Shown: positions 38,481 through 50,333, numbered from the stretch's first letter. The stretch is DNA of 64,000 nucleotides from Candidatus Methanohalarchaeum thermophilum (GCA_001914405.1 MSDW01000002.1:1-64000), one strand, 5' to 3'. The notes: generated by a model not told the origin, from the letters alone. Numbers and translations: made by a program.

Positions 38481-39038
38481 TTACCTCGCTGCTTTTGCTA
38501 CTCTTTCTTTTTCTTCTTTTTTGGATACTGCGTAGCTGGACATGTCAAAGTCTGCGGCTTTTATTATTTCTTCGGCTAGGCAGTCTTCGATGTCTTTTTT
38601 GTTTTTGAAGGATTCTTTTTTTGCTCCTTTTGCTATTAGCATTAATGCGGTGTTTACTCTTCTTTGGGGTGATATGTCTACTGGCTTTTGTATTGATATT
38701 CCTCCTTGTTTTAGTCTAACTGTTCCTTCTCTTGGACCTGAGTTCTGTATTGCGTATACTAGTAATTGAACCGGGTTTTCGTCTGTTTGTTGGTTTATTC
38801 TGTCGAATGCGTCTTTGACTATGTTAAATGCTCTGTTTTTTTTGCCGGTATTTTCTTCGCCTCTCATTAGTTTGTTCATTAGTTGTTCTACAACCGGTAC
38901 TTCTGATTTAAATTTGTTGTCTGCTTTTCTTCCTCCTGAATGCGGTACTACTACTGGATCTAGGTTTATGTATCTTTCTAGTCCTTTGTCGGTTACTTCT
39001 ACTTCTGTAAGATCGTATTTTCCGAATAGCTTTGTCAT
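38481..39038 (-). CDS. rps7: 30S ribosomal protein S7 (uS7)
   Basis: This encodes 185 residues. [14 protein letters not shown], then [30 protein letters not shown] and the terminal [19 protein letters not shown] identify archaeal S7, which nucleates the small-subunit head. It starts at ATG behind GAGGTAA, five bases after S12. Confidence 0.97.
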   Translation of the reverse strand: MTKLFGKYDLTEVEVTDKGLERYINLDPVVVPHSGGRKADNKFKSEVPVVEQLMNKLMRGEENTGKKNRAFNIVKDAFDRINQQTDENPVQLLVYAIQNSGPREGTVRLKQGGISIQKPVDISPQRRVNTALMLIAKGAKKESFKNKKDIEDCLAEEIIKAADFDMSSYAVSKKEEKERVAKAAR

Positions 39039-39043
39039 CTTAT

Positions 39044-39472
39044 TTACCTCATTGGTTTTTCTGCGTTTCCTCTTACTAGTTCTTCTAGGGAAACTCCGTT
39101 TACTTTTATTACTTTAAATCTTACTCCTGGAATGTCTCCCATTGACCTACCCATTCGTCCTCCTATTCCTTCTATTAGGACTTCGTCGTGTTCGTCTATA
39201 AATGATATTGCGTTGTCCCCTGGACAGAAGGCGGTTAGTTGCCTTCCATTTTTTATTAATTGAACTCTAACGCATTTTCTTATTGCTGAATTAGGTTGTT
39301 TGGCTTCTATTCCTACTTTTTCTATGACTATACCGCTTCCTTGAGGTGCTCCTCCAAGGGGATCTGCTTTTTCATCTAAGTTTAAGACTCTTCTCTGGTA
39401 ATTTTTATCGCTCCACCTATGATTCTGTCTATCCTTTTTTAGTTTTCTTGCTGCGTACTTTCCATTTCCCAT
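39044..39472 (-). CDS. rps12: 30S ribosomal protein S12 (uS12)
   Basis: This encodes 142 residues. [30 protein letters not shown] without its ends is the decoding-centre loop, with the conserved [24 protein letters not shown] follows. It begins with [16 protein letters not shown], typical of archaea. About 125 bp of AT-rich DNA separate it from nusA, so a promoter may lie there. Confidence 0.97.
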   Translation of the reverse strand: MGNGKYAARKLKKDRQNHRWSDKNYQRRVLNLDEKADPLGGAPQGSGIVIEKVGIEAKQPNSAIRKCVRVQLIKNGRQLTAFCPGDNAISFIDEHDEVLIEGIGGRMGRSMGDIPGVRFKVIKVNGVSLEELVRGNAEKPMR

Positions 39473-39599
39473 TTTATCAACCTTTAGGTTTATTGTGATG
39501 TAATTAAGGTTTAGGTTAGATTAACCTGTCAGAAAGTGAAAATCAACCCTAGTATGTTCTCTATGTTTAAAATAATTTTCGTGATTGATTTTGTTTATC

Positions 39600-40031
39600 T
39601 TAATTTATTATTATGTCGTCTATATCATAATGTCTTTTTGCTAGTAATTTTGCTTTTTCTATGTTTTTTCCATTTTTTCCTATTACTAGGCCTTTTTTGT
39701 TTTCGTCTACATTTACGGTAGCTATTTTTTCTTCTCCTCTGTCTTTGACTTCGATTTCTTGGATGTCTGCTGGTGAGAGTGAGTTTTCAATAAATCTGCG
39801 TGGTTTTTCTGAGTATTCTACTACTTCTACTTTTTTGCCTATAGTGTTTTTTACTTTATTTATGTTGCTACCATCCTTTCCTATTGCTAATCCCATTTCT
39901 CCTTCGCTTACTACGAATATTACTCTACTGTTTTCTTGATCTACTAAGCAGTCTTTTGCTCCTGCGTTTGTTAAGCTTTCAAATAAAGCTATATATCTTA
40001 TTTCTTCTGATGAGAGTTTAACTTCACTCAT
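39600..40031 (-). CDS. nusA: Archaeal NusA-like transcription factor (KH domains)
   Basis: This encodes 143 residues from the ATG at 40031 with AGGTGG 5 nt upstream; the longer start at 40040 is less likely. It consists of two KH domains, with MGLAIGKDGSNINKVKN and KGLVIGKNGKNIEKAK as the GxxG RNA-binding loops, and lacks the bacterial N-terminal and S1 parts. Its start overlaps the L30e stop. The gene is always in this place in archaeal rpo operons; its role in termination or antitermination is not well defined. Confidence 0.95.
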   Translation of the reverse strand: MSEVKLSSEEIRYIALFESLTNAGAKDCLVDQENSRVIFVVSEGEMGLAIGKDGSNINKVKNTIGKKVEVVEYSEKPRRFIENSLSPADIQEIEVKDRGEEKIATVNVDENKKGLVIGKNGKNIEKAKLLAKRHYDIDDIIIN

Positions 40032-40338
40032 CTTGGCCACCTGTTTCTTTTAAACCCAATATGCCTGAATCTCCTGCATCTGTAATTGAAAGTGAAGCTA
40101 CTGTGTGGGGTCGTCCACAGACTTTTCCTAGCTCGTAGTTCTGGTAATCTGTTTCAATTACTCTTGTTCCCGCTTCTTTTGATTTTTGGTTAATTTCTTC
40201 GTTTATTTCTTTGGGACAGTTACTTGCGACTATAACTAACTCGGCTTGCTCATTTTCTAGGGATTTTATTGTTTCATTCGAACCTATTTTTACTTCTCCA
40301 GTGTTTAATACATCTTCTATTGCTTTTTCGAAATCCAA
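40024..40338 (-). CDS. rpl30e: 50S ribosomal protein L30e (eL30)
   Basis: This encodes 104 residues from a TTG start with GGAGGA about 9 nt ahead. It has the L7Ae/L30e fold: GEVKIGSNETIKSLEN is the RNA-binding strand-helix, AELVIVASNCPKE the core and LGKVCGRPHTVASLSI the closing part. It lies five bases after rpoA'' and overlaps nusA, so all three are translated together. Confidence 0.96.
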   Translation of the reverse strand: MDFEKAIEDVLNTGEVKIGSNETIKSLENEQAELVIVASNCPKEINEEINQKSKEAGTRVIETDYQNYELGKVCGRPHTVASLSITDAGDSGILGLKETGGQDE

Positions 40339-40343
40339 TTAAA

Positions 40344-42848
40344 TCAATCCTCCTTTTTTATGTTTGGAGACATTGTTAAGTCAACTACACCTGTACCCAG
40401 GTCAACTGGTTGACCTACTATCACATTTTCGGGAACGCCCTTAAGTTCATCTTTTTCTCCTCTTTTACCCGCATCAAGCAGGTGGTTTACTGTTACTTCG
40501 AATGATGCTCTGGCTAAAACGCTTTCTTTTTCTCCGCTGACTCCGTGTCTACCTATTTGTTTGATTTTACCGTGGTTAGTCATTATGTCAGAAACTAGCA
40601 TTACATGTCTTACATCAACTTCAAGGCCTTGTTCTTCCAATGTGTCCTTTGCTTCGTCAATTATTGCCTGTCGAGCTGCTTCTATTCCTAGTGCATCGTA
40701 TATTTCATGTAAATCATTTGTTCTAGTTCTAGAGGCGTCCACGCCATCTACTTTAAGTGCCTCAGTAAATGCTGACCCTTCTGTGTATATAGTGTATTCG
40801 CCAGATTCTTTTCTTATTATAACTCTCTTTATTCCTTCTATCCCTGAAACTCTTACTTCCTTTAGATTTTCAACTAATCTTAGGAGTTTCCTATAAGATG
40901 AGGATTCAGGCCTAATTATTAGACTATCGTCTTCGAATTTAACTTCATTTCCCAGTTCAGATTCTATTTGATCTGCAACATCTTCTTTTGTTAGGTTTCT
41001 CTGTTTAACCATCTCCATATCTAGTTCTAACTTAACTCTCATCTTTGAGTAATCGGTTTCGATGTTGGAGATATCTTCAATCAATGTTTCTTCGATCTCC
41101 CATCCTACTTCTCTCGCTTTGTCTCTGTCTTCTGCATATCCTTCTTCAAGTTTAACGGTCATCATTGGACTTGATGGCGTTTTTCTAGCATCTACTATTT
41201 CTATCAATCTAGGTAATCCTAAGGTAACATCGATTTCAGCGACACCAGCGTAGTGGAATGTACGCATTGTGTTGTGGGTTACTATTCCTTGATATGTAGT
41301 GAAGTTTTCAGTGTCTTTGACGCTGAAGTCGTATACATAGTCATGGCTTGGGTCTTTTTCTTCTATTTCTATTATCTCATCCCATATAACTTCGCTTTCA
41401 ACTGCTTTTTCAAGTTCTTTTATTTTTTCCTCGGTTTTTCCTTTAATTTTTTCTTGATTAATGTCTTCTAAAAGGTTCTGTAGGGTTGTTCTCTCTATAT
41501 TTCCTGTTTCAGGGATGTTATCTATTTCTTTAGGTATGTCTATGTCTATTTGTTCTGATATTTCCTTGATTAATTTGGCTGTTCCCGGTACCTTATCTAT
41601 TTTATCTATTTGATCTGGAGTTGATGGCTCTTTTAGCTCATAAATCTCCTTTGTTTTGTATTCTTTGTTGAAACCTATTTTTTCCTTGAATCTATTGGCG
41701 TATTTTTGTGGAATGGTTAGCTTGTTTTGTTGGTTTTGTGTCTTTTTCATTGAAAATATGTTTAGTCTATTCAGAAGTAATGAGATACCATTTATTAATT
41801 TAATTGACCTTGATTCGAAGTTAATTTCGTGTTTTTCATTGTCTATAGCTCCTTTTGTGTCAAAGATCCCTTTTAGTAGAGCTGAAACGAATTTGTCTCT
41901 GGCTGAGTAAGCAAATTCTGGTATTTTCTTATTGCTTGGTTCGGTGTTGCATGTATTTGTAAGTAGATCGGATAGCTGCTTGGAGTTTATTTTAAGGTCT
42001 TTCTCTTGAGAATTGTCTTGTAGAGTGTTTTTTAGGGTGAAATTAAACCTATTTGAGATTGTTTTTATCTTTTTCTCGACATCTTGTTGTTGGCTTGGGA
42101 AACTAATTACATGGTTTTTGCATTTTCCCACTGCTAAGTAGGTACCTATTAACCAGCCAAATTCTTTATCTAATTTTATCTTTTCTGGTAGTTTACTTTT
42201 AGTCCGTTTTGGTTTAGCGTAGTTGTTGGTTTTTATTTTAGTGATGCAGTTTTGCTTTAATTTTCTCATTGAAGGGATTCTATCTCCTTCTTTCAGTTCT
42301 GAACCTGAAACTGGTTTTATATCGTTATTTTTTCTAATTAAGAATGAATGTGATTTTGTTGCTTTTATATTTCTTCCTGACTTAGTTTTTACTTCTATTA
42401 ATTTATTAGGAGCTGGATGTCTGCTGCATTCTTCTACTGGTTTCCATTCTATTTTTTCTTTTTCGGTCAAGGAGGGTACTTCGATTTCTTCGTTAGAGAT
42501 ATCGGTTACTTCCCAGTTACCTTTTTTCCTAGAGTCTTCTTTGAGTTTTTTGTCTGTAAACTTTCCGATTTCTTGGATTTTTATTTCATCGTCTTTTCTT
42601 AGTATTACTTTCTCATTGTAGCTAATGCTCATTTGGGTGCCTGGTTCTCCTATAGACTGTGCAGCTACCGTGCCTACTGGATCTCCATATTCGACTTGTT
42701 TTCTATCGAATTCTTCCTTAGTTTTTTCTAGTAATTTGTCTAGTTCTTTTTCTGTTAAATTTTCTTCTTTTGTCTTGGTCTGTATGTCTTTTAGAACTTT
42801 TGGAGGGATTTTTCCTTCGTATTTCTTTATTTTTTGTTTTATCTTCAT
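40344..42848 (-). CDS. rpoA2: RNA polymerase subunit A'' interrupted by an intein
   Basis: This encodes 834 residues, against about 380 in relatives. Residues 1-73 end GTVAAQSIGEPGTQM, and the conserved continuation TMRTFHYAGVAEIDVTLGLPR resumes after the insert, so the mature protein is 381 residues. This subunit carries the C-terminal part of the largest polymerase chain including the trigger loop. The start ATG overlaps the rpoA' stop (ATGA) and has GGAGG upstream. Production of active polymerase therefore depends on protein splicing. Confidence 0.97.
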   Translation of the reverse strand: MKIKQKIKKYEGKIPPKVLKDIQTKTKEENLTEKELDKLLEKTKEEFDRKQVEYGDPVGTVAAQSIGEPGTQMSISYNEKVILRKDDEIKIQEIGKFTDKKLKEDSRKKGNWEVTDISNEEIEVPSLTEKEKIEWKPVEECSRHPAPNKLIEVKTKSGRNIKATKSHSFLIRKNNDIKPVSGSELKEGDRIPSMRKLKQNCITKIKTNNYAKPKRTKSKLPEKIKLDKEFGWLIGTYLAVGKCKNHVISFPSQQQDVEKKIKTISNRFNFTLKNTLQDNSQEKDLKINSKQLSDLLTNTCNTEPSNKKIPEFAYSARDKFVSALLKGIFDTKGAIDNEKHEINFESRSIKLINGISLLLNRLNIFSMKKTQNQQNKLTIPQKYANRFKEKIGFNKEYKTKEIYELKEPSTPDQIDKIDKVPGTAKLIKEISEQIDIDIPKEIDNIPETGNIERTTLQNLLEDINQEKIKGKTEEKIKELEKAVESEVIWDEIIEIEEKDPSHDYVYDFSVKDTENFTTYQGIVTHNTMRTFHYAGVAEIDVTLGLPRLIEIVDARKTPSSPMMTVKLEEGYAEDRDKAREVGWEIEETLIEDISNIETDYSKMRVKLELDMEMVKQRNLTKEDVADQIESELGNEVKFEDDSLIIRPESSSYRKLLRLVENLKEVRVSGIEGIKRVIIRKESGEYTIYTEGSAFTEALKVDGVDASRTRTNDLHEIYDALGIEAARQAIIDEAKDTLEEQGLEVDVRHVMLVSDIMTNHGKIKQIGRHGVSGEKESVLARASFEVTVNHLLDAGKRGEKDELKGVPENVIVGQPVDLGTGVVDLTMSPNIKKED
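41271..42629 (-). other. Intein in RpoA'' (453 residues, degenerate LAGLIDADG)
   Basis: The insert begins with Ser (SISYNEKVILRK) and ends TYQGIVTHN before Thr, giving Ser1, the penultimate His, terminal Asn and Thr+1. Block B is NIKATKSHSF with the conserved T-x2-H. Two LAGLIDADG-like helices, LIGTYLAVGK and LLKGIFDTKG, lie about 100 residues apart. The acidic residue of the second is replaced (FDTKG rather than FDADG), so the homing endonuclease may be dead while splicing blocks look intact. The site, after GEPGTQM in the trigger-loop region, is a known hot spot for archaeal inteins. Confidence 0.93.
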
Positions 42849-45472
42849 TCTTCGTCCTCCTTTATATCCTCTATTATTCTATCTAGGTCTACTGCTTCTC
42901 CTCTGTTACTTTTTGTTGGATCTATTCCGTCTTCCCCAAAGTCGAATTGGACTATTTCACCGCTTGTGTTTCTTACTTTTCCATCTTTTCCTACTTTCAG
43001 ATCCTGGAGAGCGTTTATTAGTCTTCTTTGCATGTAACCTGATTGCGCTGTTCTGACTGCGGTATCTACTAATCCTTCTCTTCCTCCCATTGCGTGCATA
43101 AAGAATTCTGTAGGAGATAATCCGTCTTTGTAGCTTGAGTATACGAATCCTCTGGCATCCGCGCTTAGGTCATCTTTTTCGAATGAAGTTAGGGTTCTAT
43201 CTTCGAATCCTCTGTTTATTCGTTCTCCTCTTACAGATTGTTGTCCAACGGAAGCTGTCATTTGGGTTAAGTTTAGCATTGATCCTCTTGCTCCGGATAC
43301 TGCCATTATTACTCCTGCGTTGTCCGGATCTAGGTGTTGGCTTGCTATGTTTCCTGCTTTGTCTCTTGCATTTCCTAGTCTCTGCATGATCTTCATTTCT
43401 AGTGTTTCATCGAGTGATCTTCCAGGTATTGGTTCGAGTTCTCCTCTTTCATAGGTCTCTATTAATCTATCAACTTCTTCTTCGGCATTTTCTACTACTC
43501 TTTCAATCTGGTTTTCTGCTTCTTTTGGTAGGTCCTCGTCGTCGATTCCTATTGAAAAACCAAATTTTGTTATTGCACTTATTGACATTCTTGTTACTCT
43601 GTTCAGGAAATTTATTGCCTTTGATTTATCATATTCTCTAACTATTTCATTTAGTATTTCTCCACTAAATGCCCCGAATGCTTTTTCGTCTATTACTCCT
43701 GTTTTTAGTTCCCCGTTTCTTATTTTTACATATGCTTCGTTTTCGCATTCTTCTTCGTCGCATGTTTCACAGCTTTTGCAGGTTTCTCCTCTATAGGTTA
43801 GGTTGATGTCTTCTGGGATGACTTGGCTGAATATTTTTTTACCCGACCAATACTTTTGGCCGCTTTCTTCTTCTGTGGGTTCTGGTAGTTCCTTTATTTC
43901 TGCTTTTCTGAGTAATTCTATTGCTTCGCTTTTTTCTAGTTTTGTTTTTTTCCGTGTCAGTAGGTATGACCCTGAAATATGGTCGTGTATACCTCCTATT
44001 ATTGGTGCTCCAAATCTGGGTGAGAGTAGCTGTGTTTGGACTTTCATTAGTACTTCTGCTTCTGCTCTTGCTTCTTCTCCTTGCAGTACATGGAGGTTCA
44101 TTTCGTCTCCGTCGAAGTCGGCGTTGTATGGTGGGCATACGCATAAGTTCAGTCTGAATGTCTTGTATGGCATTACTTTTACTTCGTGTGCCATTATGCT
44201 CATTCTATGTAGAGATGGTTGCCTATTGAAAAGTACTACATCTCCATCTTTTAGGTGGCGGTCAATGTGCCAGCCTTCTTCAATTTTTTGGGCTATTTCT
44301 TCGCAGTTTTCTTCGGTTACTTTTTGTTTTCTTCCGTCTGTTCTTTCCACATAGTTTGCTCCTGGATGGTTTTCTGGTCCTCTTTTAACTAGTTTCCTAG
44401 CTTTTTCGATATTTCTCTCTGTGACTTCGAGTGGTATTGTGAGTTCTTTTGCCATCTGTCTGGGTACTCCTACTTCATTAATAGATATATTTGGGTCTGG
44501 AGAGATAACTGTTCGAGCTGAAAAATTTACTCTTTTTCCTGATAAGTTGTTTCTGAATCTTCCTTCTTTTCCTTTTAGTCTTTGAGCCAGTGTTTTTAGT
44601 GTTCTTCCTGACCTGTGCCTTGCTGGTGGTATTCCAGATACTTTGTTGTCTAGGAATGTAGTTACATGGTATTGGATTAGTTCCCATAGGTCTTCTATTA
44701 CTAGTTGAGGAGCTCCTGCATCTCTATTTTCTTGGAATCTTTGGTTTATTCTTAGTATGTCAACTAGTTTGTGGGTTAGGTCGTCTTCTGATCTTTGGCC
44801 TGATTCTAGGGTTATTGAGGGTCTTATTGTCACGGGTGGTACTGGTAGAACTTCTAGTACCAGCCATTCTGGTCTAGCGTTTTCTGGATCCATTCCAAAG
44901 ACTCTTACGTCTTTGTCTGGTATGTTGGCAAGCCATTCTCTGACATCTGTTGCGGTTAGTTTTTCTCCGTCTTCTTTGAATGTAGTGGGTTTTTCGAATT
45001 TTATGTCGTTTTTAGTTGTTCCGCAGTATATGCACTCGTCTTTTTTTCTTGCTTCTTTGAAGACCTCTCGAGCGACATCTTCCGGGTCTTCACCTATATC
45101 TATTCTTTTTTGGATTTCTTCTAGGTATTTTTCTTTTTCGTCTTCTGTTAATTGTAATTTACCACATTCTTTGCATGTGGCTCTTAATATTTTCCTAATC
45201 TCTCTCGCATAACCTACATGGACTACTGGTGCTGCTAGTTCTATTCTACCAAAATGACCTGGGCATTCTCCCGGTCGTCCACCACATGTTTTACATTCTA
45301 AACCTGGGTCTATTACCCCTAATCTTCTGTCCATGAGACCCATTTCAATGGGATAACCATCGTCATCGTACGTATCAGGAGTTATTATTTTTGTTACGCT
45401 CATCTCACGGATTTCTTCCGGAGATAAAATACCAAAATTAATACTACTTATCTTTTTTAAGGGTTGACTCAT
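42845..45472 (-). CDS. rpoA1: RNA polymerase subunit A'
   Basis: This encodes 875 residues. The zinc site is CKTCGGRPGECPGHFG near residue 60, a second is CKSCETCDEEECEN, and the active-site Mg motif is NADFDGDEMN. The bridge helix region SGARGSMLNLTQMTASVGQQ is intact. It ends in acidic residues overlapping the rpoA'' start. Together with A'' it forms the equivalent of bacterial beta-prime. A GAGGA site precedes the ATG. Confidence 0.98.
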   Translation of the reverse strand: MSQPLKKISSINFGILSPEEIREMSVTKIITPDTYDDDGYPIEMGLMDRRLGVIDPGLECKTCGGRPGECPGHFGRIELAAPVVHVGYAREIRKILRATCKECGKLQLTEDEKEKYLEEIQKRIDIGEDPEDVAREVFKEARKKDECIYCGTTKNDIKFEKPTTFKEDGEKLTATDVREWLANIPDKDVRVFGMDPENARPEWLVLEVLPVPPVTIRPSITLESGQRSEDDLTHKLVDILRINQRFQENRDAGAPQLVIEDLWELIQYHVTTFLDNKVSGIPPARHRSGRTLKTLAQRLKGKEGRFRNNLSGKRVNFSARTVISPDPNISINEVGVPRQMAKELTIPLEVTERNIEKARKLVKRGPENHPGANYVERTDGRKQKVTEENCEEIAQKIEEGWHIDRHLKDGDVVLFNRQPSLHRMSIMAHEVKVMPYKTFRLNLCVCPPYNADFDGDEMNLHVLQGEEARAEAEVLMKVQTQLLSPRFGAPIIGGIHDHISGSYLLTRKKTKLEKSEAIELLRKAEIKELPEPTEEESGQKYWSGKKIFSQVIPEDINLTYRGETCKSCETCDEEECENEAYVKIRNGELKTGVIDEKAFGAFSGEILNEIVREYDKSKAINFLNRVTRMSISAITKFGFSIGIDDEDLPKEAENQIERVVENAEEEVDRLIETYERGELEPIPGRSLDETLEMKIMQRLGNARDKAGNIASQHLDPDNAGVIMAVSGARGSMLNLTQMTASVGQQSVRGERINRGFEDRTLTSFEKDDLSADARGFVYSSYKDGLSPTEFFMHAMGGREGLVDTAVRTAQSGYMQRRLINALQDLKVGKDGKVRNTSGEIVQFDFGEDGIDPTKSNRGEAVDLDRIIEDIKEDEE

Positions 45473-45482
45473 TTTATCTTCC

Positions 45483-47297
45483 TCATACCTTGTCTTCTAA
45501 TTCTATCCGTGGCATTATACACATGCTTTTTATTTCATCTAGTAGAACCTTGAACGCGTAACTCATTTCAACTTGAGAAAGTACTACATCTTCTCCACAT
45601 ACTGGACAGTAGCTAACATTTCTTTTTTTATCGTAGACTGCTACATGTCCACAGCTTTCACATACTAGTTCAACGACTCTGTCTGATTCATCTAGTAACC
45701 TATCTTTTAGAGCCATTGATGCTCCGTGACCTACTAGACAATCTCTTTCCATTTCTCCGAATCTTAGTCCTCCTTCCCTAGCTCTTCCTTCAGTTGGTTG
45801 CCTAGTTAGTACTTGTACTGGTCCTCTGGATCTGGAATGTATTTTTCCTGATACCATGTGATATAGTTTTTCGTAGAATATTACTCCTGTAAATATGTTT
45901 GATTTGAGTTTTTTTCCATTTCTTCCGTCGTAGAGGACTTCTTTTCCTGAGTGGCTGAATCCATATTTTTGTAGTTGTTCTCTGAGTTTTTCTTCGCTTT
46001 CACCGCTAAATGGGGTTCCATCTACTTCTTCTCCTCTTAGCGAAGCAACTTTTCCTCCGATCATTTCTAAAACATGTCCTACCGTCATTCTGCTTGGTAT
46101 TGCATGAGGGTTTACTATGAGGTCAGGTACGACTCCGTCCTCGCTGAATGGCATATCCTCTTGAGGAACAATATTTCCTATCACGCCTTTTTGGCCGTGT
46201 CTCGTTGCGAATTTGTCACCTAGTTCTGGTATTCTTTCGTCTCTAACTCTTACTTTTGATAATCTAAGTCCTTCTTCAGTTTCAGTTAATATTACTGTAT
46301 CTACAGTTCCTTCTTCGTTTGATCTCATTGTCACACTGGTTTCTCTTCTTTTTTGAGGTGATAGACCTAGTTCAGTTGGTTCTTCTAGAAATCTTGGAGG
46401 AGCTGTCATACCAACTAATACATCGTTTGGGCCTACATCCATCTCCGGGTTCACTATTCCGTCCTCATCCAGGTGTTTGTAAGCTTCTGACCCTCTTGAT
46501 CCTCTAACCTCTGGATCAGGTATCTCAAATCGATTTTGTTGTCCACCTGGGTATCTTCTTTCTTCTCCTTCGTACATCCTAAAAAAGTGGCTTCTACCTA
46601 AACCTCGGTCTATAGAAGCCTTATTCACTATTAATGCGTCTTCTATGTTATATCCGCCGTGTGAAAGAACGGCTACTACGAAGTTTTGTCCTGCAGGCCG
46701 GTCTCCATATTCAATTTCATCTAGGACTCTCGTTTTAACTAAAGGAGTTTGAGGGTAATGGAGTAAATGACCACGGGTATCGCCTCTTAATCTAAAATTT
46801 GCTTGTGGAAGACCGAGAACCTGTTTAACCATTCCTGCTCCCATGGTGTTTCTTGGTGATGCGTTATGTTCTGGATAAGGTAGCGCTGAAGCTGCTATTC
46901 CTAATATTAAAGCAGGATCAAGTTCAAGATGAGTATGTTTTTCCGTTATATCTTCTTCATTTATAGCTATTAGGCAGTTCTCTTCTTCTTCAGCATCTAC
47001 ATATTCGACTACTCCTTCTTCTACTAGGTCCTGCCAACTGTATTCATCTTCTTTTAATTTCTGTACATGTTCATCGGTTAATAGGGGCTCTCCATCTCTC
47101 ACCACTATCAGAGGTCTTCTAGCTCTTCCTCCACCTGTTCGAACAATTATTTGGTCTGTTTTTTCCCTATAAGAGGTATTTAGTTCTTCTGGTAACTTAT
47201 TTTCTCTTCTTGCTTTTCTGATTTCTTCAACTAGTTTTCTAGGTTCATTATGGGTTCCGACTAAACTTCCGTTTAGGAAAACTTTTGATCCTTTCAC
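45483..47297 (-). CDS. rpoB1: RNA polymerase subunit B' (C-terminal half of B)
   Basis: This encodes 604 residues from a GTG start two bases after rpoB''. [37 protein letters not shown] and [18 protein letters not shown] are the catalytic-core segments, and [23 protein letters not shown] without its ends is the C-terminal zinc ribbon. The split of subunit B into B'' and B' is typical of methanogens and halobacteria. Confidence 0.98.
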   Translation of the reverse strand: MKGSKVFLNGSLVGTHNEPRKLVEEIRKARRENKLPEELNTSYREKTDQIIVRTGGGRARRPLIVVRDGEPLLTDEHVQKLKEDEYSWQDLVEEGVVEYVDAEEEENCLIAINEEDITEKHTHLELDPALILGIAASALPYPEHNASPRNTMGAGMVKQVLGLPQANFRLRGDTRGHLLHYPQTPLVKTRVLDEIEYGDRPAGQNFVVAVLSHGGYNIEDALIVNKASIDRGLGRSHFFRMYEGEERRYPGGQQNRFEIPDPEVRGSRGSEAYKHLDEDGIVNPEMDVGPNDVLVGMTAPPRFLEEPTELGLSPQKRRETSVTMRSNEEGTVDTVILTETEEGLRLSKVRVRDERIPELGDKFATRHGQKGVIGNIVPQEDMPFSEDGVVPDLIVNPHAIPSRMTVGHVLEMIGGKVASLRGEEVDGTPFSGESEEKLREQLQKYGFSHSGKEVLYDGRNGKKLKSNIFTGVIFYEKLYHMVSGKIHSRSRGPVQVLTRQPTEGRAREGGLRFGEMERDCLVGHGASMALKDRLLDESDRVVELVCESCGHVAVYDKKRNVSYCPVCGEDVVLSQVEMSYAFKVLLDEIKSMCIMPRIELEDKV

Positions 47298-47298
47298 T

Positions 47299-48795
47299 TT
47301 AGACCCTCTCTATGTTGTTTACTCCAAATTTGTACAGAGTTTCTTCGATTTCCTGAGAGTCTTCTACTCCTTTTGTTAATTCTACTGCCATTGCGTAATT
47401 TTTGACCAGACCACAGTTAGGTCCTTCTGGAGTTTCGCTTGGACATATTCTTCCCCAGTGGGTTGGATGCAGGTCTCTTGCCTCGAAATGAGGCTGTGAT
47501 CTCGATAATGGTGAAACCACTCTTCTAAGATGAGCTAATGATGCCATGTGATCTGTTCTATCCAGTAGTTGAGCTACTCCTGTTCTTCCTCCTACCCATT
47601 CTCCTGTTGCCATTGCACTTTGAAGTCTCTGAGATAAGACATCTGGCCTAACTGAAGTTTTAACGCTTAATTCTCTGTTCCTAGTGTTTGCTCTTTCTAG
47701 CTGATATTTTACATCTTTTGTTAACCTGTTAAAGCTTACTCTAAATAGGTCTTCCATAAGATCTCCTGAAAGCTTTAGTTTTTTGTTTGAATAGTGGTCC
47801 TTATCTCCTTCTTCTCTTCTACCCAATGCTAGCTCAAAACAGCTCTCAGCCATTCTCCCTAGATAGTGAGCCTTTAAAATCCTATCCTCTTCATCATTTC
47901 CAAGATGAGGTAGTAGATAATGTTCTAAGACATAATTTGCTCTTTGGTTTCTGTACTCTTTTGCTTGGCCTGCCGCAACCCTATTACCTATTTTTTCTAT
48001 AGCTTCTTCCTGTGATTCTACTTCAGCCTCTTCTAGGTTTTCGAACATGTACTTCATTATCTCGGTGTCGTCAGAAACAGAGTCAGATATTTCTTTATCA
48101 CTCTCAAGTCCTAGTGCCCTCATTAAGGTTATGAAGTTTATGCGCCCGGATAGTCCAGGAAAAGAAACTTCTAGCAGACCATCTCTACCTCTTTCGACTA
48201 TAATTAGTGCTCTATATCCTTCTCTCTTAGAAAAAGTTTTAGCTACTTCTATCTGATCACCATATCGATCATTGTATTCAACCATTATCCTATTAGGAGC
48301 TAGATCCTCTAAGGTAACCAAAACTCTTTCAGATCCATTAATTATAAAATAGCCACCAGGGTCTTTTGGATCCTCACCATTTCTTATTAACTCCTCTCTA
48401 TCAAGGTCATTTAGATTACAGTATTTGGACCTCAGCATAATAGGAAGAATTCCTATCTCAACCCATTCGGCCTTTTCCTCATTACCGTTCCTTATTGGAA
48501 TCATTTCAAGCTCTAAAGGAGCAGAATAAGTTAAATTTCTTAATCTAGCTTCTGTAGGATACAGCTCACTTGTAGATCCATCGGCCTCCCTAACTATAGG
48601 TTTACCTACTCTTATTTCTCCTAATTTGATTTCGTAATTTTCTATCTCATCCTCTTCAATATCAGTTTCAATCGTCCCATGTTCATCTATTACTTTCTGC
48701 AGACCTTTATCCAAAAAATCATTAAAAGATTCAATATGATGGCTAGCTATGTCTTTACCCTCTAAATATGATTTAGTAACTTCCTCCCGATTCAA
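47299..48795 (-). CDS. rpoB2: RNA polymerase subunit B'' (N-terminal half of B)
   Basis: This encodes 498 residues from a TTG start with GGAGGAATAAC upstream. [22 protein letters not shown] and the fork region [25 protein letters not shown] without its ends, then [15 protein letters not shown], match the N-terminal half of Rpb2. It is followed immediately by rpoB'. The start is set by the ribosome site; no earlier in-frame start is preceded by one. Confidence 0.97.
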   Translation of the reverse strand: MNREEVTKSYLEGKDIASHHIESFNDFLDKGLQKVIDEHGTIETDIEEDEIENYEIKLGEIRVGKPIVREADGSTSELYPTEARLRNLTYSAPLELEMIPIRNGNEEKAEWVEIGILPIMLRSKYCNLNDLDREELIRNGEDPKDPGGYFIINGSERVLVTLEDLAPNRIMVEYNDRYGDQIEVAKTFSKREGYRALIIVERGRDGLLEVSFPGLSGRINFITLMRALGLESDKEISDSVSDDTEIMKYMFENLEEAEVESQEEAIEKIGNRVAAGQAKEYRNQRANYVLEHYLLPHLGNDEEDRILKAHYLGRMAESCFELALGRREEGDKDHYSNKKLKLSGDLMEDLFRVSFNRLTKDVKYQLERANTRNRELSVKTSVRPDVLSQRLQSAMATGEWVGGRTGVAQLLDRTDHMASLAHLRRVVSPLSRSQPHFEARDLHPTHWGRICPSETPEGPNCGLVKNYAMAVELTKGVEDSQEIEETLYKFGVNNIERV

Positions 48796-48807
48796 GTTAT
48801 TCCTCCT

Positions 48808-49056
48808 TTATAATTCTTCGTCTATAACTAGTCTATACGCTAATGCTTTACCCGCAGTTGGACTTTCCCTGATCACTTTTAAAACATCACCTGGCTCGGC
48901 ATCAAGTTCTTTAGCAACGGGATCCCTCTTAAGCACCTTTGGGAGGCTACCTAACTGTATATCTTCTTCCTCTTTAAGCTCCTCAACCTCTTTTTCCGAC
49001 AATAGTTCGTGATCAGGAACTAGATCGTGATCTAATACATTATATTCCTTCGGCAA
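48808..49056 (-). CDS. rpoH: RNA polymerase subunit H (Rpb5 C-terminal homologue)
   Basis: This encodes 82 residues from a TTG at 49056, which has GGGAGGAT about 7 nt upstream. The ATG at 49080 would begin only 7 bp from tRNA-Lys, lacks a ribosome site and adds residues absent from relatives. YNVLDHDLVPDHELLSE and LPKVLKRDPVAKELDAEPGD and RESPTAGKALAYRLV are diagnostic. It opens the long rpo-translation factor run. Confidence 0.93.
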   Translation of the reverse strand: MPKEYNVLDHDLVPDHELLSEKEVEELKEEEDIQLGSLPKVLKRDPVAKELDAEPGDVLKVIRESPTAGKALAYRLVIDEEL

Positions 49057-49086
49057 ACTTTTTATCCTCCCATTAAACAAACAGAA

Positions 49087-50109
<1,023 letters not shown>

Positions 50110-50331
50110 ATGTGTGTTGGCGTGCCTGGCGAAATTATTGATATAGATGGTAATGAGGCTTTAGTGGATTTTAAGGGTACCAGGCAGAAGGTTAGGATCG
50201 ATTTTGTTGATGATGTAGAGGAAGGGGATTACATATTAAATCATGTTGGTCATGCTATAGAGGTTTTACCTCAAGAAGAAGCTGAAAAGAGATTAGAATT
50301 GTTTGATGAATATCTTGAGTCTTTAGAGTAG
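50110..50331 (+). CDS. hypC: Hydrogenase maturation chaperone HypC
   Basis: This encodes 73 residues from the ATG at 50110 with GGAG about 8 nt ahead. The long upstream extension of this frame is not used, because HypC must begin M-C and its Cys2 is catalytic. MCVGVPGEIIDIDGNEALVDF and YILNHVGHAIEVL are characteristic. It carries the Fe(CN)2CO unit with HypD to the hydrogenase large subunit. It is the first gene of hypCDAE. Confidence 0.95.
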   Translation: MCVGVPGEIIDIDGNEALVDFKGTRQKVRIDFVDDVEEGDYILNHVGHAIEVLPQEEAEKRLELFDEYLESLE

Positions 50332-50333
50332 AT

